From assembly GCA_963920635.1 (NCBI GenBank), contig OY987307.1, positions 22,459,735 through 22,523,734 on the forward strand: a stretch of DNA of 64,000 nucleotides, given 5' to 3'. Positions 1-14,000 of the stretch are shown here, piece after piece. How positions within the stretch are numbered: position 1 is the stretch's first letter; every line of letters starts with the position of its first letter. The notes under the pieces were generated by a model. The model did no database searches, was not told the DNA's origin, and saw only the letters and a list, made by a program, of their open reading frames with translations. The stretch is from Pseudeuparius sepicola. Lineage: Eukaryota; Arthropoda; Insecta; Coleoptera; Anthribidae. The translations under genes were made by a program, and so were the position numbers.

Positions 1-197
1 AGCCGGGGCCCTTCCCTACTGTATGTCGCTCTGTCTGTGTGTGCTGTCTTTGTTCGATTGCAAGAACTGTTTTTCCCCTTTTTCCGCACGTAGTTAGTGT
101 CATTAAATGTACTTATTTTGCTTAACTCTGCACACCAAAACTTTTTTTTTTTGCACTAGGCGCGCATTTCGCTAACCATGTTAGCATCATCAGGTGT
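1..197. repeat. Repeat family B, copy 1 (cut by window edge)
   Basis: This segment (GCCCTTCCCTACTGTATGTC onward, through TTTTCCGCACGTAG to AGCATCATCAGG) recurs at 1009-1200 and 1834-2020 with few changes. It contains no convincing coding sequence. It probably belongs to a dispersed non-autonomous element. Confidence 0.8.
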
Positions 198-878
198 AAC
201 CCGTCCCACGAACATATTTGCTACTTTTTTGCAAAAGTCTTTTGATTCGGTTTCCCTTAGCACTAACCTGTGTCAAATTGAACGTATTAACGCAAGTTTG
301 TGTTAGGTAGATGAGAGGAGGAAGGTATTTCACCAGTTATGGGTGTAAAATCTTAGGCAATCGAAGCCATGGCATCAGTTGTTTGTCGAACGTGTTGCGC
401 GACGGAGCTTATCAGTTTGTCATTTGTGTGACCTGTGACCCGACCTCGTGGCGCATACCTATAATAGTTATAAAAGTGATTCTACCGACCGCTAGTGCAA
501 AAATGGTGTTGTTATGTAAAGCAAAAATTCATAGTGAGTCAGATGGATTAAAACGACAGGCGAATATGCAGATGTGACGACGAAAAGTACTGTGTGATAG
601 CCGAGGTGATAGCCCCTAACCTATACTCTTCGACTGTGTTGATATGAGTTTGATCTCACCGAAATCAGAAACCAGTCGCGAATCTGATTGACGGATTTTA
701 AATTATCTGACTGTTCTGATTGTTATGATGCCTGCTGATTGACTCTGATTTAGTTCGGACCTGCTTGTGCTTGTGAGAACAGGCCTATCTAACTAAATCG
801 CTGTGTCGCAACGTTTGAAGTTTCTTTTTGTCTCACACTTACTTAAGAACAGTGTATGAGAATTTGTACGAAATAGTT
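198..878. other. No recognised feature
   Basis: An 88-codon ORF on the + strand (311-577) shows no family resemblance and no splice support. No repeat shared with other parts of the window was noticed. Confidence 0.5.
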
Positions 879-1263
879 TGGCACCGGCAGGATCGAGGGT
901 CGTCCGTGCGCGCCGCCGTACCGGCGAGAGCGAGTGAAAAAAAAACAAAAACAGTTTTTGCGTGTCGAACATGTACGCGGGACGCCATCCTGCCGCTGCC
1001 AAGCCGGAGCCCTTCCCTACTGTATGTCGCTCTGTCTGTGTGTGCTGTCTTTGTTCGATTGCAAGAACTGTTTTTCCCCCTTTTCCGCACATAGTTAGTG
1101 TCATTAGATGTACTTATTTTGCTTAACTCTGCACACCAAAACTTTGTTTTTCTTTGGCACTAGACGCGCATTTCGCTAACCATATCAGCATCATCAGGAG
1201 ATGATTAAGGCTAATCTACCTATTCCTATTCCCTATTCCTATTTATACTGTGAACTACTTATA
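879..1263. repeat. Repeat family B, copy 2
   Basis: Starts TGGCACCGGCAGGATC and continues through CGTGTCGAACATGTACGCGG, the block shared with copy 1, and an AATCTAC...GTGAACTACTTA end shared with copy 3. It carries about 50 bp (GAGGGTCGTCCGTG...) absent from copy 3. ORFs on both strands mirror each other and are not genes. Confidence 0.8.
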
Positions 1264-1268
1264 GTCCA

Positions 1269-1700
1269 AGAGCCGGCCGCAAGATTTCAACTCTCATAAG
1301 ATTATAGAATAAGATGTTATGTAAAATGTACACAGAATATTTCTTTACTTGAAGCGAGTAGGTTGCCTCAGATAATATGGGCCCGATCATTGTTATTTAA
1401 AGAAGTTGTGGTTAATTTCTAGGCAAATCTACTCTCATATTATTACAGAACATAAAGGAAAGAAGTCCCATGGAGCAACAATAAAAAGGGTCCCTTGGTT
1501 CCTTAGAAATCCGATAGGCGTATTTTCGGGGCCCCGAAAATCCTCCGCTGTTAAATACGGCGCGAAAGACGGGGGCAAGTATGGGCCTCGGGGATGCGAG
1601 TTGTGTGCGAAGTCTCGGTGTACAGCCAGTGCCATATACAGTTTGATGCTCAAGAAAAAAAAATTTCAAACGCGTTTTTCGGGAGACCTGACGATACGGG
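1269..1700 (+). repeat. Repeat family A, copy 1
   Basis: Begins AGAGCCGGCCGC and matches 45656-46080 in the same orientation at high identity over about 430 bp, including GATCATTGTTAT and TTTTCGGGGCCCCGAAAATC. That last block is a palindromic core, TTTTCGGGGCCCCGAAAA. A shorter inverted copy lies at 48911-49077. It sits between two family-B copies. Confidence 0.85.
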
Positions 1701-1748
1701 GGGTCAAATCGCGGCTGCTGCAGTTTAACCACAACCACGGGTAAAAGC

Positions 1749-2073
1749 TGGCACCGGCAGGATCAGCAGGAACAGTTTTTGCGTGTCGAACATGTACGCG
1801 GGACGCCATCCTGCCGCTGCCAAGCCGGGGCCCTTCCCTACTGTATGTCGCTCTGTCTGTGTGTGCTGTCTTTGTCCGATTGCAAGAACTGTTTTTCCCC
1901 TTTTTCCGCACGTAGTTAGTGTCGTTAGATGCACTTATTTTGCTTTAGTCCACACACACCAAAACTTTGTTTTTTTTTGCACTAGACGCACATCTCGCTA
2001 ACCATATTAGCATCATCAGGAGATTAAGATTAATCTACTTATTCCTAACCTATTTATACAGTGAACTACTTAC
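1749..2073. repeat. Repeat family B, copy 3
   Basis: Same start (TGGCACCGGCAGGATC) and same end (GTGAACTACTTA) as copy 2, with a shorter internal segment. The three copies in 2 kb suggest local duplication. Confidence 0.8.
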
Positions 2074-2091
2074 GTACTATTCGGTTGGTTC

Positions 2092-2773
2092 TTAATAACA
2101 TGCTAATACTTAAGGGGGTTATTCTTGGGTCCATTTTGGGCAAAAAACTTCATATGAACATATGTCCTAAAAGTCTTAACTTTTGAACTACAGGGGGCTA
2201 AAATTTTAAGAAAAAATTCTTTTTTATTATAATTGTGGTATTACCCTAGATATTTTTGTGAAATTTGGTACACGCCTTCTATGCATCAAGATGCATTTTC
2301 CGGGGTACCAACAATTTTATTACTTTTACCAGTGGCGTCTGTGCGGGTTTTGAATTGAATATTTTTATAGAAAAATATGATACGCCACTGCTTTTTCTTA
2401 AAGTAAAAATTATTTTTGAAATCCCCATTCCTTTCTCAGCAAATGAGGTGTGTTGATCTTTTTTGTTTGACGTACAATTTCGCATAAAAAAAAACTCATT
2501 CATTTGCAGTTTGGTTTAAAATTAGATATTAATTTCATTCAAAACAATCTAGTTGGCAAGAAGCAGATTTTGTTTTGTAAACATAAACAGTTTTGACAGT
2601 TGTCTACCTAATCTAGTTGTCACGTATTTAAGTCATTAACATTAACAAGGTCCAATTTTACCACTCGGTATCTCAAAAGTTAAGTCTTTTGGGACATAAT
2701 ATGTTCATATTATGAAGTTTTTTTCTCAAAATGGACCCAAGAATAACCCCCTTAAGTATTAGCATGTTATTAA
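2092..2773. mobile_element. Foldback/MITE element, arms about 110 bp
   Basis: The left arm begins TTAATAACATGCTAATACTT and the right arm ends with its reverse complement. The match continues through GGGGTTATTCTTGGGTCCAT and TAAGTCTT for about 110 bp. The centre is AT-rich and noncoding. A CACCCTGTAT motif follows at once (2779-2788). The target duplication is not clear. Confidence 0.8.
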
Positions 2774-4966
2774 CAAACACCCTGTATTATTCCTAAGTTT
2801 CTACCTGTCAGTTTATTAACATGTATTAAGGGCTGTAGGGGATTGGTCCCTTATCTTTATTTAAACTAAATTTACATTTTGAAATTTCCAGACTTTCATA
2901 AGCGTCTAATAATCTCTTGTCAAGTAGATAATTAATTTTTAGTTTTTATGGAACGTCTAGTATGTCCAACATACCTACTTTTGGTTTAAAATATGGTCGA
3001 TTGGAAAAATCTAGCATTACCGAACATGCTTTTAAAAATAATCATAGAATAACAAGGGGAAATTTAATAGTATATTTCATTACGAGTCTGGAAATAAAGA
3101 TTTTTCCGTGCGCGCGTGACAAATTCCCGTGTGAGGCGCAGCCGAACACGGGAAGTCATGCAAGCACGGAAAAATCTATTTCTGGACGTGTAATGAACGA
3201 TATTTTTTATTATACTTCTTTGAAAATGGAAACTTAAAACATTTTATCGGCATATTATAATAAATTTAATTGACAAAAAATAAACAATGCAGATAATATA
3301 GTGTTTGGTATGTATGATGCGTTTCCATGGTTACTCTCAAATTATTTAAAAGGTGCTTTGTTGTAAATTAGTTATTGTCAGAGAAGGTGAATAAAACCTC
3401 AAAAATATTACAAAAATGTATCTAAATATTGAAACACTTAAGAATTAAAGTACAAAATATGTACATGTTAAATATCAGAGAGCATATAGAGTTTCTTAAA
3501 TTTAGTTTACTTTGCTGTATATTTCTATTTTAAAGCCATATATTCGGTATTTTTATTCAGCGCACGGAAAGTTTTTCCATGCGCCATGCGCCCTTATGGC
3601 CATGCCATAAGGTGTTTTCAAAGAAGTAGGTATAATAAAAAATTATTTTATTATCCTATTTTCATGCTGCTATATTTTTGTCAACTGAAACTAATCGACA
3701 ATGGTATTCATATTATTTACGCCTAATAAGTTTTCCTATAGAGGGCAACCAGACATACACTGTTTCAGTTTCCTATAAAAAAAACACTGCGCTCATGAGT
3801 TCCAATCATTTTTCTATAATTTGACATAAATCATAACCTAAATACAAAAACCTCTAAATTGACATACAGTTTATATGGAAATCTAAAATTTTTTCGGGGG
3901 CAAAATATAGAAAATAATCTATGCCCAAAATCAGCGAATAATGACAATAATGACATTATTGTTCTAACTCTCCAAATCCAGGTACCGTAGTCAAGTCAAA
4001 GTGAAAAATATATTTGCCTTTTGTTACTTTAAAGATAATCTTCAAGATTCTCATTGGCTTCAAGGTTAATGTCAGTCAGCGGATATGAAGAACAGAATTC
4101 ATTATTTTTTCTAATGTGGAATATTCTAAATATGTTTGCTTGCAAATAGAGACATTAAAATTATGCAATGTTGAAACAATTTCTACAAGTCGGTTAAATT
4201 TAGATTAAGCCGATATCTTAATAATTGAGGCGTATAATAATTTTTAAAATTCCCTTTCCAGTCGTCAACCGAGTTATCAAACAAATTAACAAACCTCATT
4301 CTAATAACGTCAACCATAGATAGCTTGACAATCTCGCAAATGCGATTAGGAAACAGTTGTCCCTCAGTAATTTAAATTGAATTCAAAACAATTAGTTTTC
4401 GTTACAAAGGTTCTCGTTTATGACTAATAGAGTTGGACTTATTGTGATTTGATTTCAATTAAACGTCGTTATTATTCTAAGGAGTGGTGTTTATAAACGC
4501 ATGCAAATTCAATGCTGGGAAATGCTACAACTTTACGCCTTTGCACTTACTCTCTTCACATTTTGTTACCGTTGCAATCTCAGCTTTGTACTTTTCAGAG
4601 AGATTACGAACAGCAGTTTGCCAGATGCAGAGAGAACTTTAAATTTAAAACAGAATAAGGAGACATAAAGTTTAATTTGTTAGTTTTGTAAACGGATTCC
4701 TGAATATACGAGGTGTCCCAAATTAGGAACAAAAATACATACTCTAAATTTAAATTTACTTTAGACTTTTAATATTGACATTACTAAGGAGACATCTAGG
4801 CGCTTTGAGAACATGCCTGAAATATAATTTTTCTGTGTTTTGATTTCTTAACGAAAATGTAATCATAAAAATTCACTATAATCAAGAACTAAATAAAAAC
4901 TGTGTTACCTTACCATTAGTTTGTAATGTCGTAACCAAAATATTGAATTGTATTTATTCCTTACAG
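2774..4966. other. Intronic/upstream sequence with one hairpin element
   Basis: Apart from the nested hairpin at 3077-3199, nothing was recognised. The pore exon of the channel, which must precede 4967, was searched for by eye and not found. A stretch near 3550-3650 (GCGCACGGAAA, TTCTTTGAAAACACCT on the reverse strand) recurs near 39210-39290. Confidence 0.5.
3077..3199. repeat. Nested hairpin (short MITE-like palindrome)
   Basis: Three sets of inverted arms are nested. The outermost pair is TCATTAC / GTAATGA, next is GATTTTTCCGTGC / GCACGGAAAAATC, and the inner pair is TTCCCGTGT (3124-3132) / ACACGGGAA (3146-3154). The inner part is GC-rich. This is probably a very short palindromic transposon; the same GCGCACGGAAA end is seen near 3560 and 39277. 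Confidence 0.65.
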
Positions 4967-5025
4967 GTACGTTTTCACGATAGTGAGTTACCTCATCGGT
5001 GTGTTCATATTTGCGACCATAGTAG
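4967..5025 (+). CDS. Cngl: Cngl exon a: end of transmembrane segment S6
   Basis: The acceptor is TTACAG and the donor GTAAGG. After one base that completes an upstream codon, the exon reads YVFTIVSYLIGVFIFATIV plus the first base of a Gly codon. This is the S6 inner-pore helix of CNG channels. The incoming phase means the exon carrying the pore selectivity filter is upstream; it was not found in 1-4966. The following intron is only 62 bp, against introns of several kb elsewhere in the gene. Confidence 0.88.
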
Positions 5026-8000
5026 GTAAGGCGAAAATTTCCTAGCATTTCTAAATCATGGGAGTGATTCTTGAATGTTTGCCATAGGTCAGGTTGGCAA
5101 CGTGATAACAAATAGAAACGCAAACCGTCTAGAATTTGAGAGGCTGTTGGATGGGGCAAAAACGTACATGAGGCATCACAAGGTAAGTCGATTATTTTGT
5201 GTAAAGTTTCTAGTTTTGACTAGCGGAAAACCCTGTTCAGATAAGCACTAAACCATGGAAATGCCCTTCGTCCTCCACCCAAGTAACATTTTCGATTACC
5301 TTTAGTAACCTTTAGCTGGAACTCTTAGGTTTCCAGGTGTCACTAAAATTGGTGATTAGAGTTACTTAAAGTTATTACTATGTAACTTTCATCAACCATA
5401 TTTTTATAACTGTTGTGGGGTACAATATAAAACCTATGGTGAAATCTATTACTAAAGGTTAATGGCTGCCATTGTAAGCTTTGTTAACACATCATATGTG
5501 CAGAGCCCGTGAATTTTCTGGAGGTAGAATCCAATTTCACCCAATGCAGAAAAAGTTGCACCTGGATTTACTGCTCTCCTGAGATCGAGTCTTCTTTTAC
5601 CATGATCAAAATACCAAACATAGACGATTTAAAGAAACAAACATGATATGTCAACTTTGAGAAAACTAACTGTCTAATTCATCATTTCAAACGATAGAGA
5701 TGAAATTCTTTAATATCACAATGGAATAAAGACAGACAAGTAATATGTTGTAAGTCATGCGCAGTACGAATAAAAGAGAAGTTTTATAAAGGGGTCCGAA
5801 AGCACTTGAGAAAAAACTTAAGTAGCCAGAAGAACTAAGGACGTCGTTATAAATTGGTTGATTTAAGGCATGTAAGGCTTTCTTAATTATTGTAGCGGGA
5901 AAGTTCTCGAAACTTCTTAAGTATAGCTAAGTATAGCAAGTTTTATAATATTATTAACGGTTGCTTCTCCGCGACAGTTATAAAACAAAAAATGCTATTT
6001 GAATCCTAAGAGCTAAGTACGCAGCACGCAAAGTACCTATTTTGCACACTGTTTTGAAACAATAAAAAAAAACGCATAGTTTTACGTTTTACCTCACATG
6101 TATCGGACCAAACATTCCTATAAAACGTTTTCTATCGCCAATTTCTAAAATGTATAATATTGAGTCCGTCTCCACACTCCCACATGCCTTCTTTGCAGCT
6201 CCAGCTCACGTTATCGAGGTGTAATCCATTTTCCCGCACAGATTCCTCGGAAGTGCATTTAAGTCCCCGTGAATTTTGTTACGACGTGACCCGAAAACCC
6301 TAGCGGTGGATTCAGAGGCGCAGACAAAGATATCGCCTTTGAACCGTCAATCGGAATATGTTTTGAATCCGATCAGGGTTATAGAAATTTTCTATCTTTC
6401 GCGTCTCTTGAACGAACTCCTTTGAGACTAGATGAATCTTACCGTAGGGTTTTAGAACAAATAAATTGCAAATTAACACTCTTCTTTGAATTCAGTAACA
6501 TTTAGTAATCACAGCCTTCTTCACAAATACAGGGTGAGTCACATCTAAAGGCAGAGGGTAGAATTCGCTAAAATAAGCACATATGCTTAATAAACATTAG
6601 CTCAAAAACGCTTGGTTCTCCATATACAGAATGTTGAAACTTTTCCAAATATTTTTTAATTTTTTTCTAGCCCGTTTAGGAATTATTTTATACATATTAT
6701 GGGTTGTCATTTTGTGCAATAATTTGGCCCTGTTCAGATGAGCAGCGGCGTAGATACAAATAATTTTATTTAAAATGCCAGCATAATCACCTTGACACTA
6801 GTTTAAAAAATCCGAAATTACTAAGAAACTGTACCAGAAATAAAAAAAATGCCAAGAGGCACTTTTTGTTCCAAATTAAATGGGCTATCCAAAAAAGGCA
6901 AAATTTTTGTTTTTGCACAGGGCCGTACTACTTTTTTTCTACAATTATTTACAGTAACTATTTGTACCTACGCCGCTGGTCATCGGAACGGTGTCAAATT
7001 ATTCCACAAAATGGCAACCGTCCAGTGTATAATGTGTACCAAATTTGGTTGGAATTCCTAAATGGGATCGAAAGAAATTAAAAAAATATATTATTTTTGG
7101 AAAATTTTCAACACGCTGTATATGGAGAACCAAGCTTTTTTGGGCTAATGTTTATTAAGCATATGTGCTTATTTTAGCGAGTTCTACCTTGTGTTTTCGG
7201 CTCTGACTTTAGATGTGACTCACCCTGTATATATTTAGTTTACCGAATAGGGTGTCCCAGAGTGGATGGTTTTTGATTACGTTAAAAACATTTAAAAACT
7301 CTACAGGGCGAAACTCGACGTCGCAGGCCTTAAATGGGACATACTAAGGTCCAGTTATAACTGAAAATTTCCTTTGTGGATGTTTGGGAAAATTACCGCA
7401 GTGACCTCATCGATATTTTCCCCAAAAACATATTATTTTGTTCCTACTTCATGAAAGTCCTTATCATTCTCGACAACTTTTCTAGGAGAAGATTTCCTGT
7501 ATCTTTTATTGTTCAAAATCTACAGGGCCGAATATGTAAAAAAAACATGGAATTTTTTTTAATAACCAGGATCGGTTTTCTGAAATCTAGCTATCCTTGG
7601 AAACAATTTTCAATCAGAAATTATTTAAAAGTATGTTAGGGTGCCTTTTGGGCACCCTTAAATTTATGCAACTTTAATATGTTTGTTTTTATTTTTTGTA
7701 ACAAACAATAATAGCAAACAAGTTGGTAACAAGCACAATTTAAAAATTTCCAACTCGTAATAATTTCAAAATTTCGATTCGTGGAGCACTTCTATAGGAT
7801 GGTTATTATTCTCGCAATCATTAAAAAAGTAGGCAATGAAAAACAATTCTGTCGTTTTATTTTATAGTTACAAAAATTCAAGTATACAGTGTAAATAAAA
7901 CATGTCGGAAAAACTTACTTTTCAATAGAATATCGAAATTATTAAACTGAGCGTGAAAAAAAAGTTTTAGCGAAGTAAACCAAAAATCTAATGATCGACT

Positions 8001-11000
8001 TCCAAACATAAATTGTTTCCGTAAATCCTTTTTTACATATTTTGTTCATGCTCCGAGCGTAATTTGTTTTTGATTTCATATCTCCGTAGATTCCTATGAC
8101 GAATTTCAATTGTTCACTTTTCAAAGTTTGTAATATGGTTTTTCGAAGAACTGTCCTTCGAAAAACTCTCTTTCGAAAAATATTCTTTCGAAAAACTGTC
8201 CTAAATCCTATGTAGTAGTCACTGATGACTGTCGTATACCTGGCACGTATACCTACATAGCGCATTTTCACGAGTGCCAAAATTGGGTGTAATTTGCACT
8301 CTTATTTCGCATTTTCAGGTTAAATGGGTAATGAGCCTCCATTTCCATTTATGGGAGTGGTGGTAATGGCCGGTGCACGTACGGCTGAAATTGTAATTCT
8401 CTATTTTAAAGTGTAATTTTCAGAACCCGCCAAATTGAATTCTTAACGCCTTTTCGCAATTTTGTTTTACTCATGTTTCCTTTACTTTTACTTTTGTTGT
8501 ATCTAACTTGCTTCAATAGAAATAATGGATATAATATTATAATAATTTCTTGTAGAGCAGACAAATAAACCATTTTCGCCACTGGTCAACCGGTGAGCTT
8601 GATACTGACAGGAGTTTTGGCTCTTCATGACAACATGTCGTATACTAAATTTAGTTCAAATATCTTTTATAGTTTCGGACATAAAGCAAAAATTGTTTTT
8701 ATCATGAGAATTTCAACAATTGAATAACAGCATATTGGGTTTTTCTTGTAGCAAATGGCCTTCCCTGTCACCCAGAGCCGTTAGATCCATGACTTACGGG
8801 ACACCCGTATATCTTGTAGCGATGCTTTGGGCCTTAGGTGTTATTAAGCCTCTTTACTTATCGTCTTCTTGCTCAGGCGCCAGGAGTGGTACTCGTGCGC
8901 ATGATACAACAAAAGAGAGATGTGATATTTAGCCGCCTCAATTTCGTTCCCTTCTGCGCAATTACGTCACGCGGTAAGTTCCCGCCCACTTATGACATGC
9001 AAAGTATTACAGTATGTCCACTGATTGAGTTTACAAAGGGACAAATGGACCAAAGAGTAATTAACAGTAATTTTACAACGCAAACTTCCGCAAATTGGCT
9101 GAAAATGCAGAGAACACACTACAATGACACTCAGACGTTTCTGACGTTTCGGTTGTTTATAACCAGATGATACAACTTGTACCATTGTTTATAACCGCGT
9201 GACGCGCCAATATGGTGTCCAACCTGCGCAATATCATATCTCTCTTTTGTTGTATCATGCTCGTGCGGTCCAGAAGTCTGCAGGGGGGTGAAATCAAACC
9301 AGCAGTTCACCAAATTAGCCTATTTATTATTGATCCCAAAACTATGTACAGAAAAATAAAAAAAATTAAACAATTCTTAAATTAACAACAAAAATAAATT
9401 CGTCTTCTGCTCCGGCGGGCGGCCACGACCTCTGAAATAAAGTCAGTGCGTATTAGTTAATCATGCGGGTTTCACAGGGCCTAGGATAAAATAATTAGCA
9501 ATATAGCAGGCTGGGGAAACTAGCAGTATAATATGTCCCACGGGAACGGCACCGGTGTCAGCTAGAGTTCTATTGGCAAAAGGTTATTATTTAGCGGAGC
9601 GGATATAGCTCTGTATGGCTGGATAGGACAGTCTCGCTACTCTATAGCGGTGCTCTCCCAGCAGCGGTCGGCTATTTGGCGGCGTAGGGTAGCCCCGGCA
9701 ATTCTCCCGGCACTCCCGGCAATTCTCCCGGCACTCCCGGCAATTCTCCCGGCACTAGGCACTACTCGTGCAACGGTCGGATTTATCGGCTCGGTGTTGC
9801 TTGATAGCTCCGTCAAATAACTAACGGCTCTTTCCAGCAGCGGTCCGGCGGATAGAAATTCGGCCTTTAATGACAACCCGTCACTTATCTAACGGTGTCG
9901 GTCTTTTCTACCTGGTTGGCAGAAGACACTCGATGGGATTTTCGAACGCGCATTTATTGCCAGGCGGGCCAGGCGGGCCCGCGAATAATAACGACGATGG
10001 GGCCTACTGTTAGAGTAGTACTCGGCGGTAAGATGTAGCCGGAAAATCGGGGAGAAAAGCGTGGTAACTTTGTTAAAGACTGTGATTGATGGAAAAAGAA
10101 GAAAAGCGCAGTAACTTCGTTACAATCTACATATATTTTTTCGCATATTTTTCCATTGGATCCATTTTTCCGGAAAGTATTTATATATAGGCTGACATAT
10201 ATACAAAGTCACACTTATTTTTAATGCTAAATAAGATAAAATTATAAAAAGGGTTGATTTCAATTTGAAAAAAATGACTTTTGACGATTTTTTCAATTTA
10301 ATATTTAATTTTAAAAGAAATGGCTTGTGGCAAATGCAAATGCTTTGGTAATTGGCAACACCAAACTAGTTTCCAATATCTAATGGAAATTGTGTATGGG
10401 TCCTTCGGAGGTGTGCAGACCACGACAGGTACCTGTTTCGGGCTTGTTGGCCCTCATCAGGCAGACGCAGCGCACCTCAACCGAAAAGACCCAGACACGT
10501 TCGCTAAGTGGAAAAGGAACTAGTATAAGGCGGTGAGCATTTACCACCCAACGCCATCTAGCTGGTACTGCCAAAACCAAAGCAATGTGAGTGTGTATAT
10601 ATCGACCGGTCGATCGACATATAAAAAGAACTCGGCAAGGCGGCGCGGCGCGGTGGAAAAAAAACAGAAGAAGCATACATACGGGGGCCAAGAAACTCAT
10701 TTGATTCATCACCGAGTATCTTCTAATATATAGAAATCAACAAGGGTCGAATCGTGAGTTTCAATCCTCGTGTGCTTACGTCTATAGCCAAACGATGATT
10801 AAACAAAATGAATATTTAGTGTCCCCATTATAATTTTAAAAGAAATGACTTGTGGCATATGGGACAAAATGCTTTGGTAATTGGCAACACTAAACTTACT
10901 ATTTGTGGTGTATTTTTTGTGAAAATGGGTGTTAATTTTTTGTTTTATAGTAATTATGTAATGTTTTTTTCTCGTTTTCTCAGCTCCCCGTATAAAAAAA

Positions 11001-14000
11001 ATTAATATGCATTATTTTTAAATAAAATTATGTTTTCTAATTATTTCATCATTTTCATTTTAGCACAAAATTTAATTCCATTTCCATGCTACTTTTCACA
11101 ATTTATATTCCATGTAGCGTTGAGATTATCGGTAGGTGCCTACTTTACTCTTCATACTTTTTAATTCCTTTTACATTTTTGAACACGCTGTATAGTAAAT
11201 CGAACAAATAAACTACCTTTTCAAGGGTTTTAAGATAAACGAAATATGTTATGAAGGATGACTTTCTCGAAAATTGAAAATTTTTGTCTATTTGTGGTAT
11301 AATAAGCAACCCAAACTTGGGAATGACAACCTGTATAATAAGAAGCAGTAAAATTTAAATCTGAAAACTTACCTTATTTCTTGCTTTTGGTGCAAGTTTG
11401 AGTTAGTTAGATCTTCCTGACGTTTTAATTTTCATGTTTGTATTTAAATAAAAAGACGAAAAATTGTTTTTATACTATTTTCCACCGAATTCACCTCTGC
11501 ATCATCTACATCTGCAGTATCAGCACCACCAAAACTGGAACTTTAACTATATCCATGTTTATAGCACGGGCCACGAGATCGCGGCAACGATTTAATTATT
11601 ATGCTCATTTTTGCAGGCACCGTCCCTGAATCTAACCAGAGGTAAAATTCCAGCTGAGTACATCATATCATAAAAATTCATACTTTAGATGTTTACTCTG
11701 GAAAAACTTACTTGTGGTCAATTTTATTTTTTTGCAAAATGTAATGTAAAATCATTAAGATATAATGAATGATATAAATTATTAATTTGAGTTTAGGTGC
11801 AGGATTTTCGTGTTCAACAAGCTGTTATGAAGTCTGGAAAACAATTCCCTCCAGTAGAGCGGCAAGATTCCTTTGTGGGTTCAATGGCACATAATTTTAT
11901 TAAGCACTCTCCCTCCCAGCTTATAAAGTGACACAAAGTGGAGCTAAGGGATTTTTCATTAAGTCCGCAAAGTCTTAAAGTAAGTGTCATTATCCATTCC
12001 CCATTGTTTTGTTTCATCTCGGTACACATCGTTTGATGCTCAAATTTAATTTGCATTCATAATAAATTTACAAGTATATTTTTGATAATAGAATTATTTT
12101 TGATTTTATCCATCATAATAATAACTTTCACCCTCATGACACTCCAAACTAAGAGTACTCTAAAAGCAACCAAATGGTTATGCGAATGATAATAAAAATC
12201 CAACCAGGATTCTGAGTAGATTCAATGTTATCTCGAAACAATGATTTTCACACAAGCAGTGATTTCGTTTTAATATCGGCATACCTTAATGCCACCAGTT
12301 ACTATTAGGCCCATTGACTGAGAAACACAGCGTAATTATATGGTTTTTTTACTTCAAAAGTGCTTATCTGTGTAAGAGTTTCTGCTAGTAAAATTTTCTT
12401 ATGTTGGTGCAATTTAAAATAAATTGTTCTAAGGTGCCTGGAGGTATGAAAAGGAGAGTGCTGAGGTGGTACGACTACTCGTGGTCCAGGGGAAGGATAC
12501 AGGGTGGTGGAGATATCAACACAGCCTTGGGCCTGCTTCCTGACAAGCTGAAGACGGAACTGGCCTTACATGTCAATTTGAGTGTTCTAAAAAAAGTAAG
12601 TGTAGCTTCTTCCTAATCCTATATTATGGTTTCTTCTTTCTCCATGCAATTTCTTTGCGTTCTTCCAGGTAACAATATTCCAAGAATGCCAGCCAGAGTT
12701 CCTGCGGGACTTAGTTTTAAAGATGAAAGCATATATTTTTACACCGGGGGACTCGATATGTAGAAAGGGGGAGGTAGCTAGGGAAATGTTCATAATTGCC
12801 GATGGTATTTTAGAGGTGCTCAGCGAGAACGGCAAGGTCCTGACCACGATGAAGGCGGGCGATTTTTTCGGAGAGATCGGGATCTTGAACTTGGACGGAC
12901 TTAACAAGTAAGTAATAATGCATCTATCGTATATTTTGCAAAATAGACTCAGACAGGATAGCCGGCTTCCGCCATTTTGTACAAACACTAACGACAACAC
13001 AAATATTTTAGTTTAGCACAAACAAGGACAGTCTCTTCGCACTGTCTCGTCCGAGGCCTACAATAAAGACAGGCCATGGCGCACAAAAATCACGTGACCA
13101 TCTTAGTCCGACGCTACACGTCATTTGTCACATAACTGAAAGCGGCAGCTTGGGTTTTGAGAAGTTTTAATGGTTTAAAGTGTTTTTAAACGTCTTAGTT
13201 TATATTTTAGAAACAAGTTTGTGTCTAGTGCGCGTGTGTCCTGGCGGAGAGGAACCGCCCAGGTGTTATTATGGCCTCTGGGTGGGAGCCGTGCCGTTCA
13301 GGAGTATTGGTGCCGCTCGCGCCTACGCGTGAGCGCTGTAAGGGGAATTCTCCCCCCGGAATGGACAATGGACAGTAGAGCCGGTCCGGGTGGCTGGAAG
13401 CCGTTCCCGTTGACCACGTTCGGGTTTGTGTATTTTGTATTCACCATTCATCTTGTGCGAAATAAATAAGTATTGTAACGTACTCGAGTATTTTCGTTGT
13501 CGACCTACGCCCTGATACGGTTCCTATTCGGCCTTTCACGCCGCCGATCAACTGGGACCTCGTCAATATTTACAGTATACCTCTGAGGTGAGTTTTCATT
13601 TTTATTTCGTAAAAAATATCCTAAATACCAAATATTGGGTCTGTTTATATTATATTTATACATATTACAAAAGCCAGGAAGAAATTGTCACCATAACAAC
13701 ATTTGCTTTGCCTCGGGATGAAAATTTGCGCCAAAAATGGATTCGTCAAATTCCAACTGAGATTTAATTTCTAAAAAACCTTTACGTATGTGTGGCTAAC
13801 ACATTTTCAAGAAAGTGAAACAATTAAAGTGGACAAATGTGTTGTGGTGTGAAACTACCTATAGAGAATATCACCTAAGTTAAAGGAAGGTGCTTGAGAA
13901 TGTGTCAAAATATTTGAGTGCAGTGCCGTTTAACTCTCAGCCCAAAACAGCTGAGGCAGGTTGAAAATTTTGAAAAAACAATTAGAGAAAGCCTGGATGA

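Noticed and set aside
4905..5159. 84-codon minus-strand ORF
   Set aside because: It is the reverse-strand shadow of Cngl exons a and b, which read as an unmistakable S6 and C-linker on the + strand.
10380..10712. 110-codon minus-strand ORF
   Set aside because: It covers the hammerhead motif and GC-rich repeat sequence; no domain or splice support.
12587..13000. 137-codon minus-strand ORF
   Set aside because: Shadow of Cngl exon d; no family resemblance of its own.
13218..13560. GC-rich block as a possible missing Cngl exon
   Set aside because: Exons d and e join directly in phase through the binding-domain cassette, leaving no place for an extra exon, and the block lies inside an inverted-repeat element.
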